42,214 nucleotides of DNA from Priapulus caudatus (taxonomy: Eukaryota > Priapulida > Priapulimorpha > Priapulimorphida > Priapulidae). Positions within the stretch are counted from its first letter, which is position 1; each line of letters opens with the position of its first letter. Positions 10,376 to 19,882 of the stretch are shown in pieces. The stretch is from the NCBI RefSeq assembly GCF_000485595.1, contig NW_014577619.1:157527-199740 (forward strand), given 5' to 3'. The position numbers and the translations under genes were made by a program. Below the pieces are notes generated by a model. That model saw only the letters and a program-made list of their open reading frames with translations, had not been told where the DNA came from and searched no databases.

Positions 10376-10495
10376 GGATTCAAAGAGACAAGACCCCCAG
10401 GGGATTCAACGAGACAAGACCCCCAGGGGATTCAAAGAGACAAGACCCCCAGGGGATTCAACGAGACAAGACCCCCAGGGGATTCAAAGAGACAA
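10376..10495 (+). repeat. 26-bp minisatellite, array B
   Basis: About four to five regular 26-bp units have the same core as array A and little variation. The left edge cuts the MULE transposase just after its first catalytic Asp. The right edge continues into the OTU-like frame exactly as array A does. Array A is more than three times longer. Confidence 0.9.
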
Positions 10496-10499
10496 AATA

Positions 10500-11510
10500 G
10501 TCCCTAAACAAGGAGGGAGTACTGACAATATAACAGAACAAGATGAAACCCGGAGAGAGTATTTTGCACATGTATTGCGAGACATCATTACTGCAAGGGA
10601 TTATGATGAGTTACACATGAAGTGTCGTCACCTGAAAGCGGAATTTGATTCGATGTAACCCATTACGGTCAAAAAGCAGGTTTATATGCTTGACAACAAA
10701 CTTACTGCTGAGACGGTAGCACTGGCCCTGATTCCGCAACATGTCCATGATCAATGTGTTGGACAGCTACCAGCAGTCATTATTGGAAATGGAAACTGTA
10801 TGGTCAGATCTGGAAGCGTATTAGCATTTGGTCATGAACATGCACATGCCGAAATTAGGACACGGATTGCAGTCGAGATGGCCACCAATTCCGATTATAC
10901 AGACAACAACTTCTTAAACAGAGGTATGAACTTTCCAGAACAAGAAGTGGCTAATCTCAGCAAAACGTACACGATGTTCTCGGATTTCCACAACAAAGAG
11001 ATTGTCCCACCATCTGTCTGTAGAAACATATTCGAGAAAGAAGCCATGGTCGTGACCCAGCAAAATTCGTATCTGGGGATATAGCATCTGATGGCGATGA
11101 GCAGTTTTGAAATGCAGGATTCATTCCATCTATCCTTCTCTGCGCTACCCTGCCCCAAATATGTAGCTGAACCGTGTGATCATCCCTGCTCATGAGGAAA
11201 ATGTCGGAACTACCGTGAAAGTTATGTGGACGTCAACCCGAATGAAAATGCCCAGTGAACACTGGAATCCCAACCACTTCGTTCCGATCCTGCCAATCAG
11301 TCCCGCCAACATACCACACATTCATGACATCCTGCCAATCAGTTCTGACAACTTGCCAACCAGTCCAGACAACCTGTCGGTCAACCTGTCACTAGACAAC
11401 TTGCTTATATATATCAGTCGTGACAACACAGGGATTGGTGACCAGTCCTTCAATCTTTCAGTCATTGCAAAAGTTGGTGGTATAATTATTGAACCTGCTA
11501 GATAATGATA
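10500..11510 (+). pseudogene. OTU-like cysteine protease (element-borne), copy B
   Basis: OTU proteases cleave ubiquitin-type chains, and OTU-like domains of this kind occur in large transposable-element proteins of animals. The frame at 10686-11084 has the Cys box G-N-G-N-C-M-V-R-S (catalytic-type Cys at 10797-10799) followed by F-G-H-E-H and E-I-R-T-R-I-A-V-E. After one TAG where the family has Trp (near 11083) and a frame change, the homology resumes at about 11108. It reaches H-W-N-P-N-H-F-V-P-I-L near 11260-11290, with the catalytic-type His at 11275-11277. The usual Asp of the D-G-N-C box is Asn here. It continues towards the 39-bp minisatellite tail, with a TAA at 11503-11505 that shifts the frame. 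I infer the function from the motif pair only. Confidence 0.6.
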
Positions 11511-11544
11511 TTGCTGGCTCTCTGGTTAATTTACTTGATGATTC

Positions 11545-12137
11545 TATCCAATCGCCATGCCAACCAGACAGTGCGAATACTGCGAGCCAATCATCCTGTC
11601 AACCCGACGGTCCAAATACTGCGAGCCAATCGTCAACACAACCAGGCATTTCAGATACTGCGAGCCAATTCTCACCACAACCAAGCGGTCCAAATACTGT
11701 GATCCAATCATCCTGTCAACCATACGGTCCAAATACTGCGTGCCCGTCGGCACCACAACCAGGCGGTCCAATTACTGCGATCCAATCATCCTGTCAACCA
11801 GACGGTCCAAATACTGCGTGCCCGTCGTCACCACAACCAGGCGGTCCAATCTATGCGCTGCCAATCATGCCTGTCAACGCAGACGGTCGCAAATACTGGC
11901 GGCCAATTGTCACCACGAACCAGGCGGTCCAAATACTGGCGAGGGCAATCGTCACCACACACGGCGGTCCAAATACTGCGAGCCAGATGGTTACCGCACA
12001 ACCAGGCGGGTCCAAATACTGTGAGGCCAATCGTCCCGCCACAACCAGCGGTCCTGAATACTAGCGATGCCAATCATCCTGTCACCAGACATGCCGCAAA
12101 TACTGCGAGACAATCGTCACCCTACAACCAGATGTCG
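11545..12137 (+). repeat. 39-bp coding minisatellite, copy B
   Basis: The units and the order of unit variants match copy A (8205-8820). Here the left part (to about 11850) is regular and open for more than 100 codons, and the right part is full of one-base indels, the reverse of copy A. The translation is Q-P-D-G-P-N-T-A-S-Q-S-S-C and relatives. Confidence 0.9.
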
Positions 12138-13160
12138 TTAGTATGCGAAGCTATATGTACTATATTTATGGTTATATTTTATCGAATAATATGCAAGATA
12201 CCACTATTGTTACAATTTACATTATTTTTGCCTGTTATTGTGGACATCAATGCTATCATAAAGTTATAGTGTGTTGTCGAGAGATCCCTGCAAAAATGAA
12301 ACTCTGGTGTAAATCCATGACATCAGGTGAATGTAACACGCAATGCCGCTATGAGGCAGATACTTAGTATAAATAGGTGATGTTCTTCTGTATAGAATGT
12401 AAAACATTTTAGTTATAACTATGGTGTTGATGTAGTTAACAAGAACTCACAAATCTAATAGAATATTGGGTGCCAATCACTCATTGCATGTTCAGACAGG
12501 GGTGCACTTCATTCTTCAATATCTCACATGGGGCAATATGGCCCACCCTGCTGACTGGGTCAAAAAAGCCATCCAGTGGGGGGGGGGGGGGGGCGAGACA
12601 TTTTGACGCCATCAACTAAAAATTATAAAAGGTAATCGATTCTGTGTCATAAAACGACTCCAAAACTACTTTTATACATTGTTTTATGTAAGATAACGCA
12701 TAGCGTTATTCAGGATAGGCCTAGCTGTTACGTCAACAAACAAAAAATTAAACAATGTTTTTTTAGGTTAATTTTTTTAAAGAACAAAAAAATCTGTCAG
12801 TTCAGTTCACAATTTTGCATTAAGCGGAGGGACACACCCATCCCCAAAATTCGGGCATGGTATAAGCATAGATATATACAACACATATATGTGTTGTATA
12901 ATCTATATCTTATGGTATAAGCGGTATATAGAAAGCGTGCAGATGATAATCAGGGTGGGCTCTGGTCAGTGATAACATGTACATAAACGTGATGTTATAC
13001 ACTTGTATCAAGGCAAGCCAGACAATGCGTTAACTAATTCCAGGAGACATACATCTTCCAAAAGAATAGCCATTCTGACTAAAAAACTGACAAAGAAAAC
13101 TGAAAGAAAACTGAAAACTGAAGCTGAAATAGAATAGACAATTGAGCAATTTGGAGATGC
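12138..13160 (+). other. Non-coding tail of the module, copy B
   Basis: This segment aligns with 8821-9720 throughout, with frequent single-base insertions. It includes the palindrome near 12866-12910. A run of 16 G residues at 12578-12593 has no counterpart in copy A and sits inside the loop of the 13-bp inverted repeat. Confidence 0.75.
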
Positions 13161-13870
13161 AGTTCTCAGAAGTAGCCATGGATGTAAGGCTTGTGGCAGG
13201 TTAATCGTGGCGCGTTCAGGTCATTTGCAATTAATGGATACGCCGCTATCCGCAGGCATCGAAGGCAATGAAGGTAACTTTCACTGGCGATGCTGAAGAA
13301 AAGAATGCAACGCACTGTGTTCAATCATTGAAGAGCTTAAAGATTCCGAACGAAATTCGCGGTACTGTCGCATGAGGACCGCCTAGTTGAGACTGATAGA
13401 CAAATATGGTATTGATCGCGCTGGCATTGAGGGAAACAATGCGGGCAGAGTACTTGGGACAACTCCTGCTCGTTCCAGTCAAGTGTGTGTATGACCGAAC
13501 GTTGGCGATGATACACAGACAACATGCACACGGGTGGTGGAGACGCGCGCTCCCCCGATTGACAAGTTTTATTTCTTACGGAACAATTGTAAATATAACC
13601 AAGGTGAGCGCCAAATGCCAGAAATTCGCCTGCTGCAGTCGAAGATGTGCAATATAGCTGGGGCTGGGCAGGAAACATGGCTGCAATGATCGCTTTTGCT
13701 CATGCAGGTAAGTGCTGGGGCATCTCGACTTTTGCCAACTGATGCAAACCTAGAGCCGCTTAGGATGGTGCAGTGAGGTTCTATAGGGTGGAACTTTCAG
13801 ATCTGCCCTGCTCCATATAACCAGTTTTTTGTAGCAGTTTTGTGCAGTACCAATGACTGGGTGGTACTTT
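13161..13870 (+). pseudogene. MULE transposase, copy B (indel-riddled, extends past copy A)
   Basis: The ATG at 13178 and its GCCATGG context are retained, and the sequence tracks copy A to the first catalytic Asp region near 13785. Many single-base insertions break every frame. Beyond the point where copy A meets array B, this copy continues for at least another 60 bp in plausible MULE sequence (Q-F-F-V-A-V then N-D-W-V-V-L-W in shifting frames), with no minisatellite. It therefore represents the uninterrupted arrangement. Homology fades after about 13870. Confidence 0.6.
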
Positions 13871-15267
13871 GGTAGTCGTGGTTGATGGAAAATAGGGGAA
13901 TCGGCATACCGATCAGGTTTTTGGCAGCAATTTCGCGCCATGTGCGCTCCAGATGGAGCCATGGATGGGGGGTCATCTGTGCATTTGAGAGCACGGCTCA
14001 CTTATTTCTGCTGTGGAAACAGAGCTTCCTCAATGCCAAGTCAAGGGATGTTATTTCCGAAGCTTCACGCAGTAAGCCTGTGGGTTTGAATTCAGGAACT
14101 TGGCCTGGCGGGCCATAACGCTGGACAGAAATCTTAAGAAAATTGTCTGTGTAAAGTGATGGCCAATCGACTACCTCGCATTTGCCCATTGGTCCAAATG
14201 AATTTTAATCATTTACGTGCAGCGGAGGAGAACCAAATAACCTCATCAACAGATGCTCCGGCATCTAATGGCCTTTCTTTGCTTACGTAATGAACACGTA
14301 TGTCAACGGAACTTCCGACCAGCAAGGTGGGGGGGGGGGGGGGGGGGTGGGAACTGCGTATGCTTCACAACATGGATCTAACGTACGAACACAAACGTTG
14401 AAAGTGAAGTAGAAAATTAGCTACTTTGCCTGTAAAACGGGTTCCTTCTAATTCAGGTTAACGTACAACACGCCTGGTGGCCCTCACTGGTTGCGCTTGT
14501 GCCTGGCTTGTATGTATCGTCAGTGAAATGGAGAATGGATGAGTGCTAGGCAGGAGCGCGGGAGTTATCAAGGGGGGGGGCGGCTTTCGGTCATTCACTA
14601 TGTGCCACATTTCCTAAAAAGCACAGGACTGTATATGATATGATAGGTCCACACGTGTTCTCATTACAGTTTATCATAAGCAGCTTAACGACACTGTGGG
14701 TTTTCATCAGATATTTGAAGGACAATCAGGCATCTGTAGAGACATCCATCGATGCTGCCGATCAAGGAGACACACCAGCACCAAGGAGAAGGAAGTGGCG
14801 ACAACTGGAGGCCAGGCTTCTGCGACAAAAAGGCCAATATGATGAGGGAGAACGGGACCTCGATTCCTACTGCAGAGCAGTAACTCATTGCACAGGTTAC
14901 GAATAAATCCCAGAACTGCTTGTACCTAGCATTTCATGACGTCGAGGGCCACCTGCCACCTGCACGGTCATTTAGAAGACAGGACAAAATATCATATTCT
15001 TTGATATTCTATATATCATTATAAATGTTCAATTTTCCATTATCGTTTTTTTCCATGACTTTTCTATGACGTTTAATATATTATAATAAATGCGATTAAT
15101 TTTGAGATTAATTCAGAATTTTTTTCGTTTGTCTTAAAATAATTTTGAGTCCCGTATTTAAAGGGTTAGTGCTGTAATTCAGTATTATTTCATTTATATT
15201 AAAAGACATTTTAAGGGAAACATATTGAGCATAGTTTTATTCTCTCATGACTTTAAGGTCGTGCTAG
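13871..15267. other. Unassigned region with a G19 run and a charged ORF
   Basis: A run of 19 G lies at 14329-14347 and a shorter one near 14571. A frame at 14640-14906 is open for 88 codons; its second half is highly charged and Arg/Gln-rich (A-P-R-R-R-K-W-R-Q-L-E-A-R-L-L) and lies behind a weak acceptor-like CAG at 14710. I recognise no family. The 13882-14118 frame is probably chance or decayed MULE tail. 14930-15240 is AT-rich without signal. Confidence 0.35.
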
Positions 15268-16160
15268 AGGTTAACTGCTGTGAACAAATTCTTTGACATG
15301 CTTGAGTATCTAATGGCGGAACATGGTTTTTCACCAATCAATATTTTTAATGTTGATGAAACGTGAATGACAACTGTTCAGACAAAACCTTCGAAAATTC
15401 TTGCACTCAAAGGTCGTCGTCAAGTAGGCAGTATCACCTCAGCAGAGCGTGGCACATTAGTGACGGTTGAAATTTGCATGTCTGCTACGGGCTCATTTGT
15501 TCCCCCAATGTTTGTGTGGCCCAGAGTCAGAATGAAGCCTGAATTAATGGATGGGGCACCGTTGGGCTCTATTTCCGAATGCCACAACAGTGGCTGGATG
15601 CAGCTTCCAATATTCACCAACTGGTTTGAGCATTTTATAAAAGTCAGTGGAGCTTCTAATGATAATAAAGTATTATTAATCCTCGATGGACATTCCACGC
15701 ATACCATGAGTATCGATGTCATAAACACAGCTAGGGAGATGGGTGTCAACTTGTTGTGTCTACCTCCACACTGCTCACACAGATTACAACCACTCGATGT
15801 TGCATTCATGAAGCCCTTGTCCACTTACTACACACAGGAGATTGAAACATGGCTCAGAAACCACCCAGGAAGGTGTGTCACTGTTTACCAGTTAGCTGCC
15901 ATCTTCAACAAGGCCTATCTGAAGTCAGCTACTGCATTAACTGCAGCAAACAGCTTTCGAAAAACCGGAATATCTCACCGATCGGAATATATTTGAAGAT
16001 CATCAGTTTGCAGCGGCAGATGTGACAGTAGGCCCATTCCTATCAATCCTCACCAGCATCCAGTTCAGCAGCCAGTTGGTGCACACCTACCTGCAGGCCC
16101 TCATGCTGAACAACCTGTTGAACATGATGGTCCTCCAAGCACAGACCAACAGCCAGATGG
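15268..16160 (+). pseudogene. pogo/Jerky-type (Tc1/mariner superfamily) DDD transposase
   Basis: The catalytic core of a DDE_1-type transposase is well preserved. N-V-D-E-T ends at 15363 with the first Asp. I-L-D-G-H-S-T-H near 15680 carries the second, and L-Q-P-L-D-V-A-F-M-K-P-L near 15790-15815 the third. Between them are the expected G-R-R-Q-V-G, S-A-E-R-G and P-P-H-C-S-H blocks. A TGA at 15364-15366 follows N-V-D-E-T, where the family usually has Gly, and a TAG at 15265-15267 closes the frame upstream. The N-terminal DNA-binding half is absent. After K-T-G-I-S at about 15973 a one-base shift moves the homology to another frame (D-R-N-I-F-E-D-H-Q-F). A Pro/Gln-rich tail follows. It is inactive as it stands. 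Confidence 0.88.
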
Positions 16161-16350
16161 TACTCAGAACCTAGATCAACAGAACCCGGACCTGGAATCT
16201 AGTGTGCCTCAGAACCCGGACCAGGAATTTATTGTGCCTCAGAACCCAGATCAACAGAACCCGGACCAGGAATCTAGTGTGCCACAGAACCCAGCCCAGG
16301 AATCTAGTGTGCCTCAGAACCCAGGTCAACAGAACCCGGACCAGGGCCGA
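16159..16350 (+). repeat. 15/30-bp coding repeat in the transposase tail
   Basis: Units translate as P-Q-N-P-D-Q-E-S-S-V (30 bp) mixed with the half unit Q-N-P-D-Q (15 bp), about seven to eight halves in all. The frame is open from before 16100 to 16464. It forms a low-complexity extension of the pogo/Jerky-type transposase C-terminus. Confidence 0.8.
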
Positions 16351-16866
16351 ATTTTGCTAGAATTTGCTAGAATTTCTATTTTTTGTTCATTCTTTGCACG
16401 CTTTCCAAATATAGTCTTGAATGTTGATGCAATATGTTTTAATTTGGGATTAATTAAAATTGATTAAAGTTGATTTGTTTTTGTCGAATTTGAAGGGGTT
16501 CGGCGAGTGAGCAGTGGGTTTCCTTATGGTTTGTATCCTCTAAAAAGGTTAAGAACCACTGTTCTTGGGTTATTTTTACTTAATTTAGGTTAAAATTACG
16601 CTACATAAATAGTTTCATGGTTCAATCACCATTAGAAATATTTTTAATAAATGTTATAAAACTAACGACCACAGTTTGATTACAACGATGGTGGCGCCAC
16701 TCAAAGCGCACGATCTGAAAAGTTGCGCAAAACGACTTTTCAGCCAAGGGAAGAAAATTGAAAGACCGTGGGTGTTTCTTATTTATTAATTTAAAAGCAA
16801 AAGGATTGTAATATCTTATAAACGACATATAGTTTTCAGTTATATTATGGATAAATTTGTCATAAA

Positions 16867-17646
16867 ATGGTGAATGAAAAATATTTCCAGAAGCATTTTG
16901 AGGGAGAAGAGGAGTGTGTTCCAGTTGCATCTCCACAGTTGTCGGAAGGTGATTTTTCTGCTCTTGGTAAGGTTCTGTTGATCGGATATGAGCAGACTGG
17001 GTTTTTTTCACTGCGGTTTAGCAAAGTCTCATTGATGTCAGTAATGTATGGTGGCGAGATCAGCAATGAATTCTTGTTCAAGTGTTTCTTAAAATTCTTA
17101 TATAATTTTGAACGCCAATGTCTGTTAGACGCCATGTCTTGTGGAAAGCTGGAAGGAGACATGCTGGATGATATCATAGATATATTGGCGAGGTATAGGG
17201 TGACTACAGTTCCTCAAGCTGACAGTTTAAAGGAATGTATCATCAGAATTGGTGAAATACAACTCGTAGAAATCCACTATTCAATATGAAGCAGATGATC
17301 CCATTCCTTGAGAAACTGAAATCTTTTGATGATTTCAAAAACCAGGCTGCATTTTTGCAAACCGTAGAGCAGACGGTAGACGGTTACTTGAAGAGATTCA
17401 TAAGAAGTTTGCCAGATAACCTAGCTGGTTGCCGACTTTTTAAGGTTTTGCACAGGGAGCAGGTCCCTAACAGTTCCAGCTATTGAAGTCAACTTTGTAC
17501 ACCTGACAGGCTTTGAGCGCCGTTTCGTAGCTCATACATGTGGTGCCATGCTAGAAGTACCAGTTTCCTACTCATCTTTTAATGATTTCTCGTGAGAATT
17601 CAGGGCACAGCTATTAAGTGGGCAGTGGGATATGCAGATACTGTAA
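16867..17646 (+). pseudogene. HECT-type E3 ubiquitin ligase domain, broken
   Basis: HECT domains accept ubiquitin on a Cys near the C-terminus and pass it to the substrate. The frame from ATG 16867 to 17289 matches the N-lobe of the G2E3-like HECT proteins that are expanded in several invertebrates. The match continues in a second frame (17286-17430, F-D-D-F-K-N-Q and L-K-R-F-I-R-S-L). It returns to the first frame from 17434 (D-F-L-R-F-C-T-G-S). The C-lobe reads F-V-A-H-T-C-G-A-M-L-E-V-P, with the catalytic Cys at 17539-17541. A TGA at 17593-17595 interrupts just before the last conserved block, which ends at TAA 17644-17646. So there are two frameshifts and one stop. Either a dead paralogue or a spliced gene with sequence errors is possible. 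Confidence 0.75.
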
Positions 17647-18010
17647 AGTACCTTGTAGATGCCCATCCCCCCTGCGCACGAAAATTGGAAGGAAGACCAG
17701 GTTGTGAAGTTATTTTCAGAATTTTGACACTTTACTTTGAAACTTAGCATTTTATTTGGTTTATATGAGTTTTTCTGGATCCCAGCTATCAAATTGAGTA
17801 TTTCAGGCAGTTTTCATGGATTTTGAAAGTGGAAATGTGGTTTGGCCTGAAAATGTGGCCCTAAAGTAGGGGGTGGGCCTTTACAAGATACTGGGCCTTT
17901 GCTAGGTACTTTACAGTACTGTAAACTGTGAAATTGTTGCAGCTTTAAATTTGTGCGAACGGCTTGTGCAGCCATATTCACAACGTTTTATTTTCGCTAG
18001 GAAAGAATGA
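17639..18010. repeat. Inverted repeat and diverged MITE copy
   Basis: The perfect 15-bp arms TACTGTAAAGTACCT (17639-17653) and its complement (17904-17918) enclose about 250 bp, starting within the last codons of the HECT remnant. From 17915 the sequence TACTGTAAACTGTGAAAT begins a diverged copy of the element seen again at 18496. Confidence 0.6.
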
Positions 18011-18327
18011 TTTTTAAGGCCTTAAATTGGCTGATATTTTGTTCCTAGTATCATTGAGCATTATCATGCATTGTCAAATCAATCACTCTACATGTAATTG
18101 CGTACACAACCCAAATAATGTGCTAATTGCTGCCTTACATGTAGTTGCATCTTGTCACATCATTTTGAGCTGTGTACATCCCCAGAGTGAGGCAGTATTC
18201 TTGAGTAAAATCTGTGCAAACAACTAACTGATTGCAGTAGTTTCATGTTACTGATTGCTGTTTCTTATCCTCCTGGAGTGCAACGCCAGGAGCAATCGTT
18301 TATATGCATTCCTTGCTTGTTTATTAC
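18011..18327. other. No feature recognised
   Basis: AT-rich sequence containing two 60-66 codon frames with no recognisable motif. I see nothing that supports a gene here. Confidence 0.4.
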
Positions 18328-18453
18328 ACAGGAAAAAATGTCCTTTACAAATCCTATAAATGATATGAGTCTATCTAGGATTTGTAAAGGATCCGATAAT
18401 AATAGGATTTGTAAAGGATTTATATAGGATTTGTAAAGGACATTTTCCCCTGT
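18328..18453. repeat. Short foldback element with internal direct repeats
   Basis: The 31-bp arms at 18328-18358 and 18423-18453 are inverted copies with two mismatches. Between and including the right arm, GGATTTGTAAAGGA occurs three times as direct repeats. The complement occurs once in the left arm, giving four copies of one 14-bp word in 126 bp. This fits a MITE that grew or shrank by slippage. Confidence 0.85.
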
Positions 18454-18495
18454 TTAGAGTGAGAACACTGGGGAGATTTTAAGGGTGTTTTAATT

Positions 18496-18640
18496 TACTG
18501 TAAACCGGGAAATATTCGCGCGCGGTTTAATTTTGCGTTCAGCAGAAGTCGCGAAAATAAATCGCCGCGAAAAACAAATTTAAATGAAAATTACTGTTAG
18601 AGGTGTCAAAAAACGCTAAAATAAATCATCAGCAAAGTCT
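18496..18640. repeat. MITE-like element with CG-rich palindromic half-sites
   Basis: It starts TACTGTAAACCGGGAAAT, matching the start of the copy at 17915. It continues with several CGCG-containing half-sites (TTCGCGCGCGG, GTCGCGAAAATAAATCGCC), a style of MITE found in many marine invertebrates. The right end is not sharply defined. Confidence 0.5.
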
Positions 18641-19051
18641 TATAACAAAATCACGGCAACCAATGGTCAGCCATGGTGAATTATTTGGTGTTGTCAGAAA
18701 GAAACTTAGCTGAGAAATACATTTATTATTGCCTATATTATATACCATCACAGCACACAATAAAACACCCGGTCGGTGTGCACAGGGTCCATGGACCATT
18801 TCATTTGTTATTTTTTATTGACACCCTGTATATGTAGTATGTACATGTATGTAGTGTCTCGAAAATGTAATCCATAAAGTAATAAATGATCAAGTTATTG
18901 TCCTTTTCAAAACCTTTTATGAAACACCCTGTATATCAATAGGTTAAATTTGTAAAATAAAATTTGATTCTTTTAAAAACTGTTGTAGTGAATCAGTCTG
19001 TGTTAGGCCCTTACGCCTAACGTCCAGAATTTTCGTCAGTGTTCAGGGTTT
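18641..19051. other. AT-rich region with a repeated ACACCCTGTATAT word
   Basis: The word ACACCCTGTATAT occurs near 18820 and again near 18924, about 104 bp apart, suggesting a small duplicated or terminal-repeat element. Nothing else is recognised. Confidence 0.35.
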
Positions 19052-19246
19052 TTGCAAGGAGGCGCCAGTCTAGGTTCATGGTTGCCCCCTGTGTGGGATA
19101 TTTTACTTGCCCAGGCAGACACTCAGGTACAAAGGACCATGGTTTCTTGTCTCATCCGACAGAACAAGGGCTGGAGTCCTCCACAGGTTACACATTTACT
19201 TGAAACTATAAGGATATGTTCATCTGCAGTGGAGAAGCAAGTTTAG
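19052..19246 (+). CDS. Hypothetical 64-codon frame, unrecognised
   Basis: The frame has a balanced composition (W-D-I-L-L-A-Q-A-D-T-Q-V-Q-R-T-M-V-S-C-L) and a second helix-like part ending E-K-Q-V at the stop. Its codons look less AT-biased than the flanks, so it may be a fragment of a real coding region. The leftmost codon is not a convincing start. I do not recognise a family. Confidence 0.25.
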   Translation: MQGGASLGSWLPPVWDILLAQADTQVQRTMVSCLIRQNKGWSPPQVTHLLETIRICSSAVEKQV

Positions 19247-19631
19247 TTCTTAAGCTATGATGGTTCCAAGTTGAAATGAAATCATCCAATGATTTCTGTA
19301 CGGATCGGAGGTATACTAAGGCACTGTTTGGTTCCAGGGCCCAGATTCATCATTGGTGCGTAAGTTACCGTCCATAGGCAGGCATCCTACGAAGTGCGTA
19401 CGTAACGTTGCTGAGGTTAATTCATCAAGCCGTCCTAGCCCGTGCGTAGGCATATCTTAATGAGTTGCACATAAGCAGCCGCATTCCTTCCTCGCTGCAG
19501 TATTTCATGTGACACCGTTTTTTGCCCATACTCAGCAGCTAGGGCCTGCATACCTCCCAAAGTTATACTCGGTCGGGTTTTTAATACATTCTAACGCTAA
19601 AACTGTTTCGTTAAAAATTATTAAAATATTT
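19247..19631. other. Unassigned, possible MITE piece
   Basis: GGGCCCAGATTCATCA at about 19337 and TTAATTCATCAAG near 19421 resemble MITE ends, but I could not pair them into a clean inverted repeat. No open frame of interest. Confidence 0.25.
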
Positions 19632-19882
19632 ACATAAACAGGCAAGACGGTTGTCATTTTGAATACGAAGTTTTATTTCCTATCGTACTTTATTTCAAAA
19701 GTTATATCAGCCGAAAGTTGCTACCTTGACTCGATTGCAACACTGGCTGGTCAAATAGACAATATGGCGCGGGCGATCTAGCGGGCGTGGTAGCAACTTT
19801 CGGCTGATATAACTTTTGAAATAAACTACAATAGAAAATAAAACTTCATATTCAAAATGACAACCGTCTTGCCTGTTTATGT
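19632..19882. repeat. Foldback element with 94-bp inverted arms
   Basis: The left arm 19632-19725 and right arm 19789-19882 are near-perfect inverted copies, with only a few mismatches. They enclose a 63-bp spacer that holds GC-rich GGCGCGGGCG sequence. The right arm is followed by a run of T. This is a MITE or foldback element; the low divergence between arms suggests it is fairly young or kept similar by conversion. As RNA it would form a long hairpin. Confidence 0.92.

Larger units (their letters stand above)
6735..13870 (+). mobile_element. Tandemly duplicated MULE/OTU module (two copies, about 3.5 kb each)
   Basis: The unit order is 26-bp minisatellite, OTU-like frame, 39-bp minisatellite, non-coding tail, MULE transposase start. 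Copy A runs from about 6735 to 10375 and copy B from 10376 to about 13870, head to tail in the same orientation. MULE elements in animals can encode a second protein with a protease-like domain, so this is probably one element family. Terminal inverted repeats were not found. The copies differ mainly by single-base indels, whose density is low between about 8.5 and 11.85 kb and high on both sides. Confidence 0.8.
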
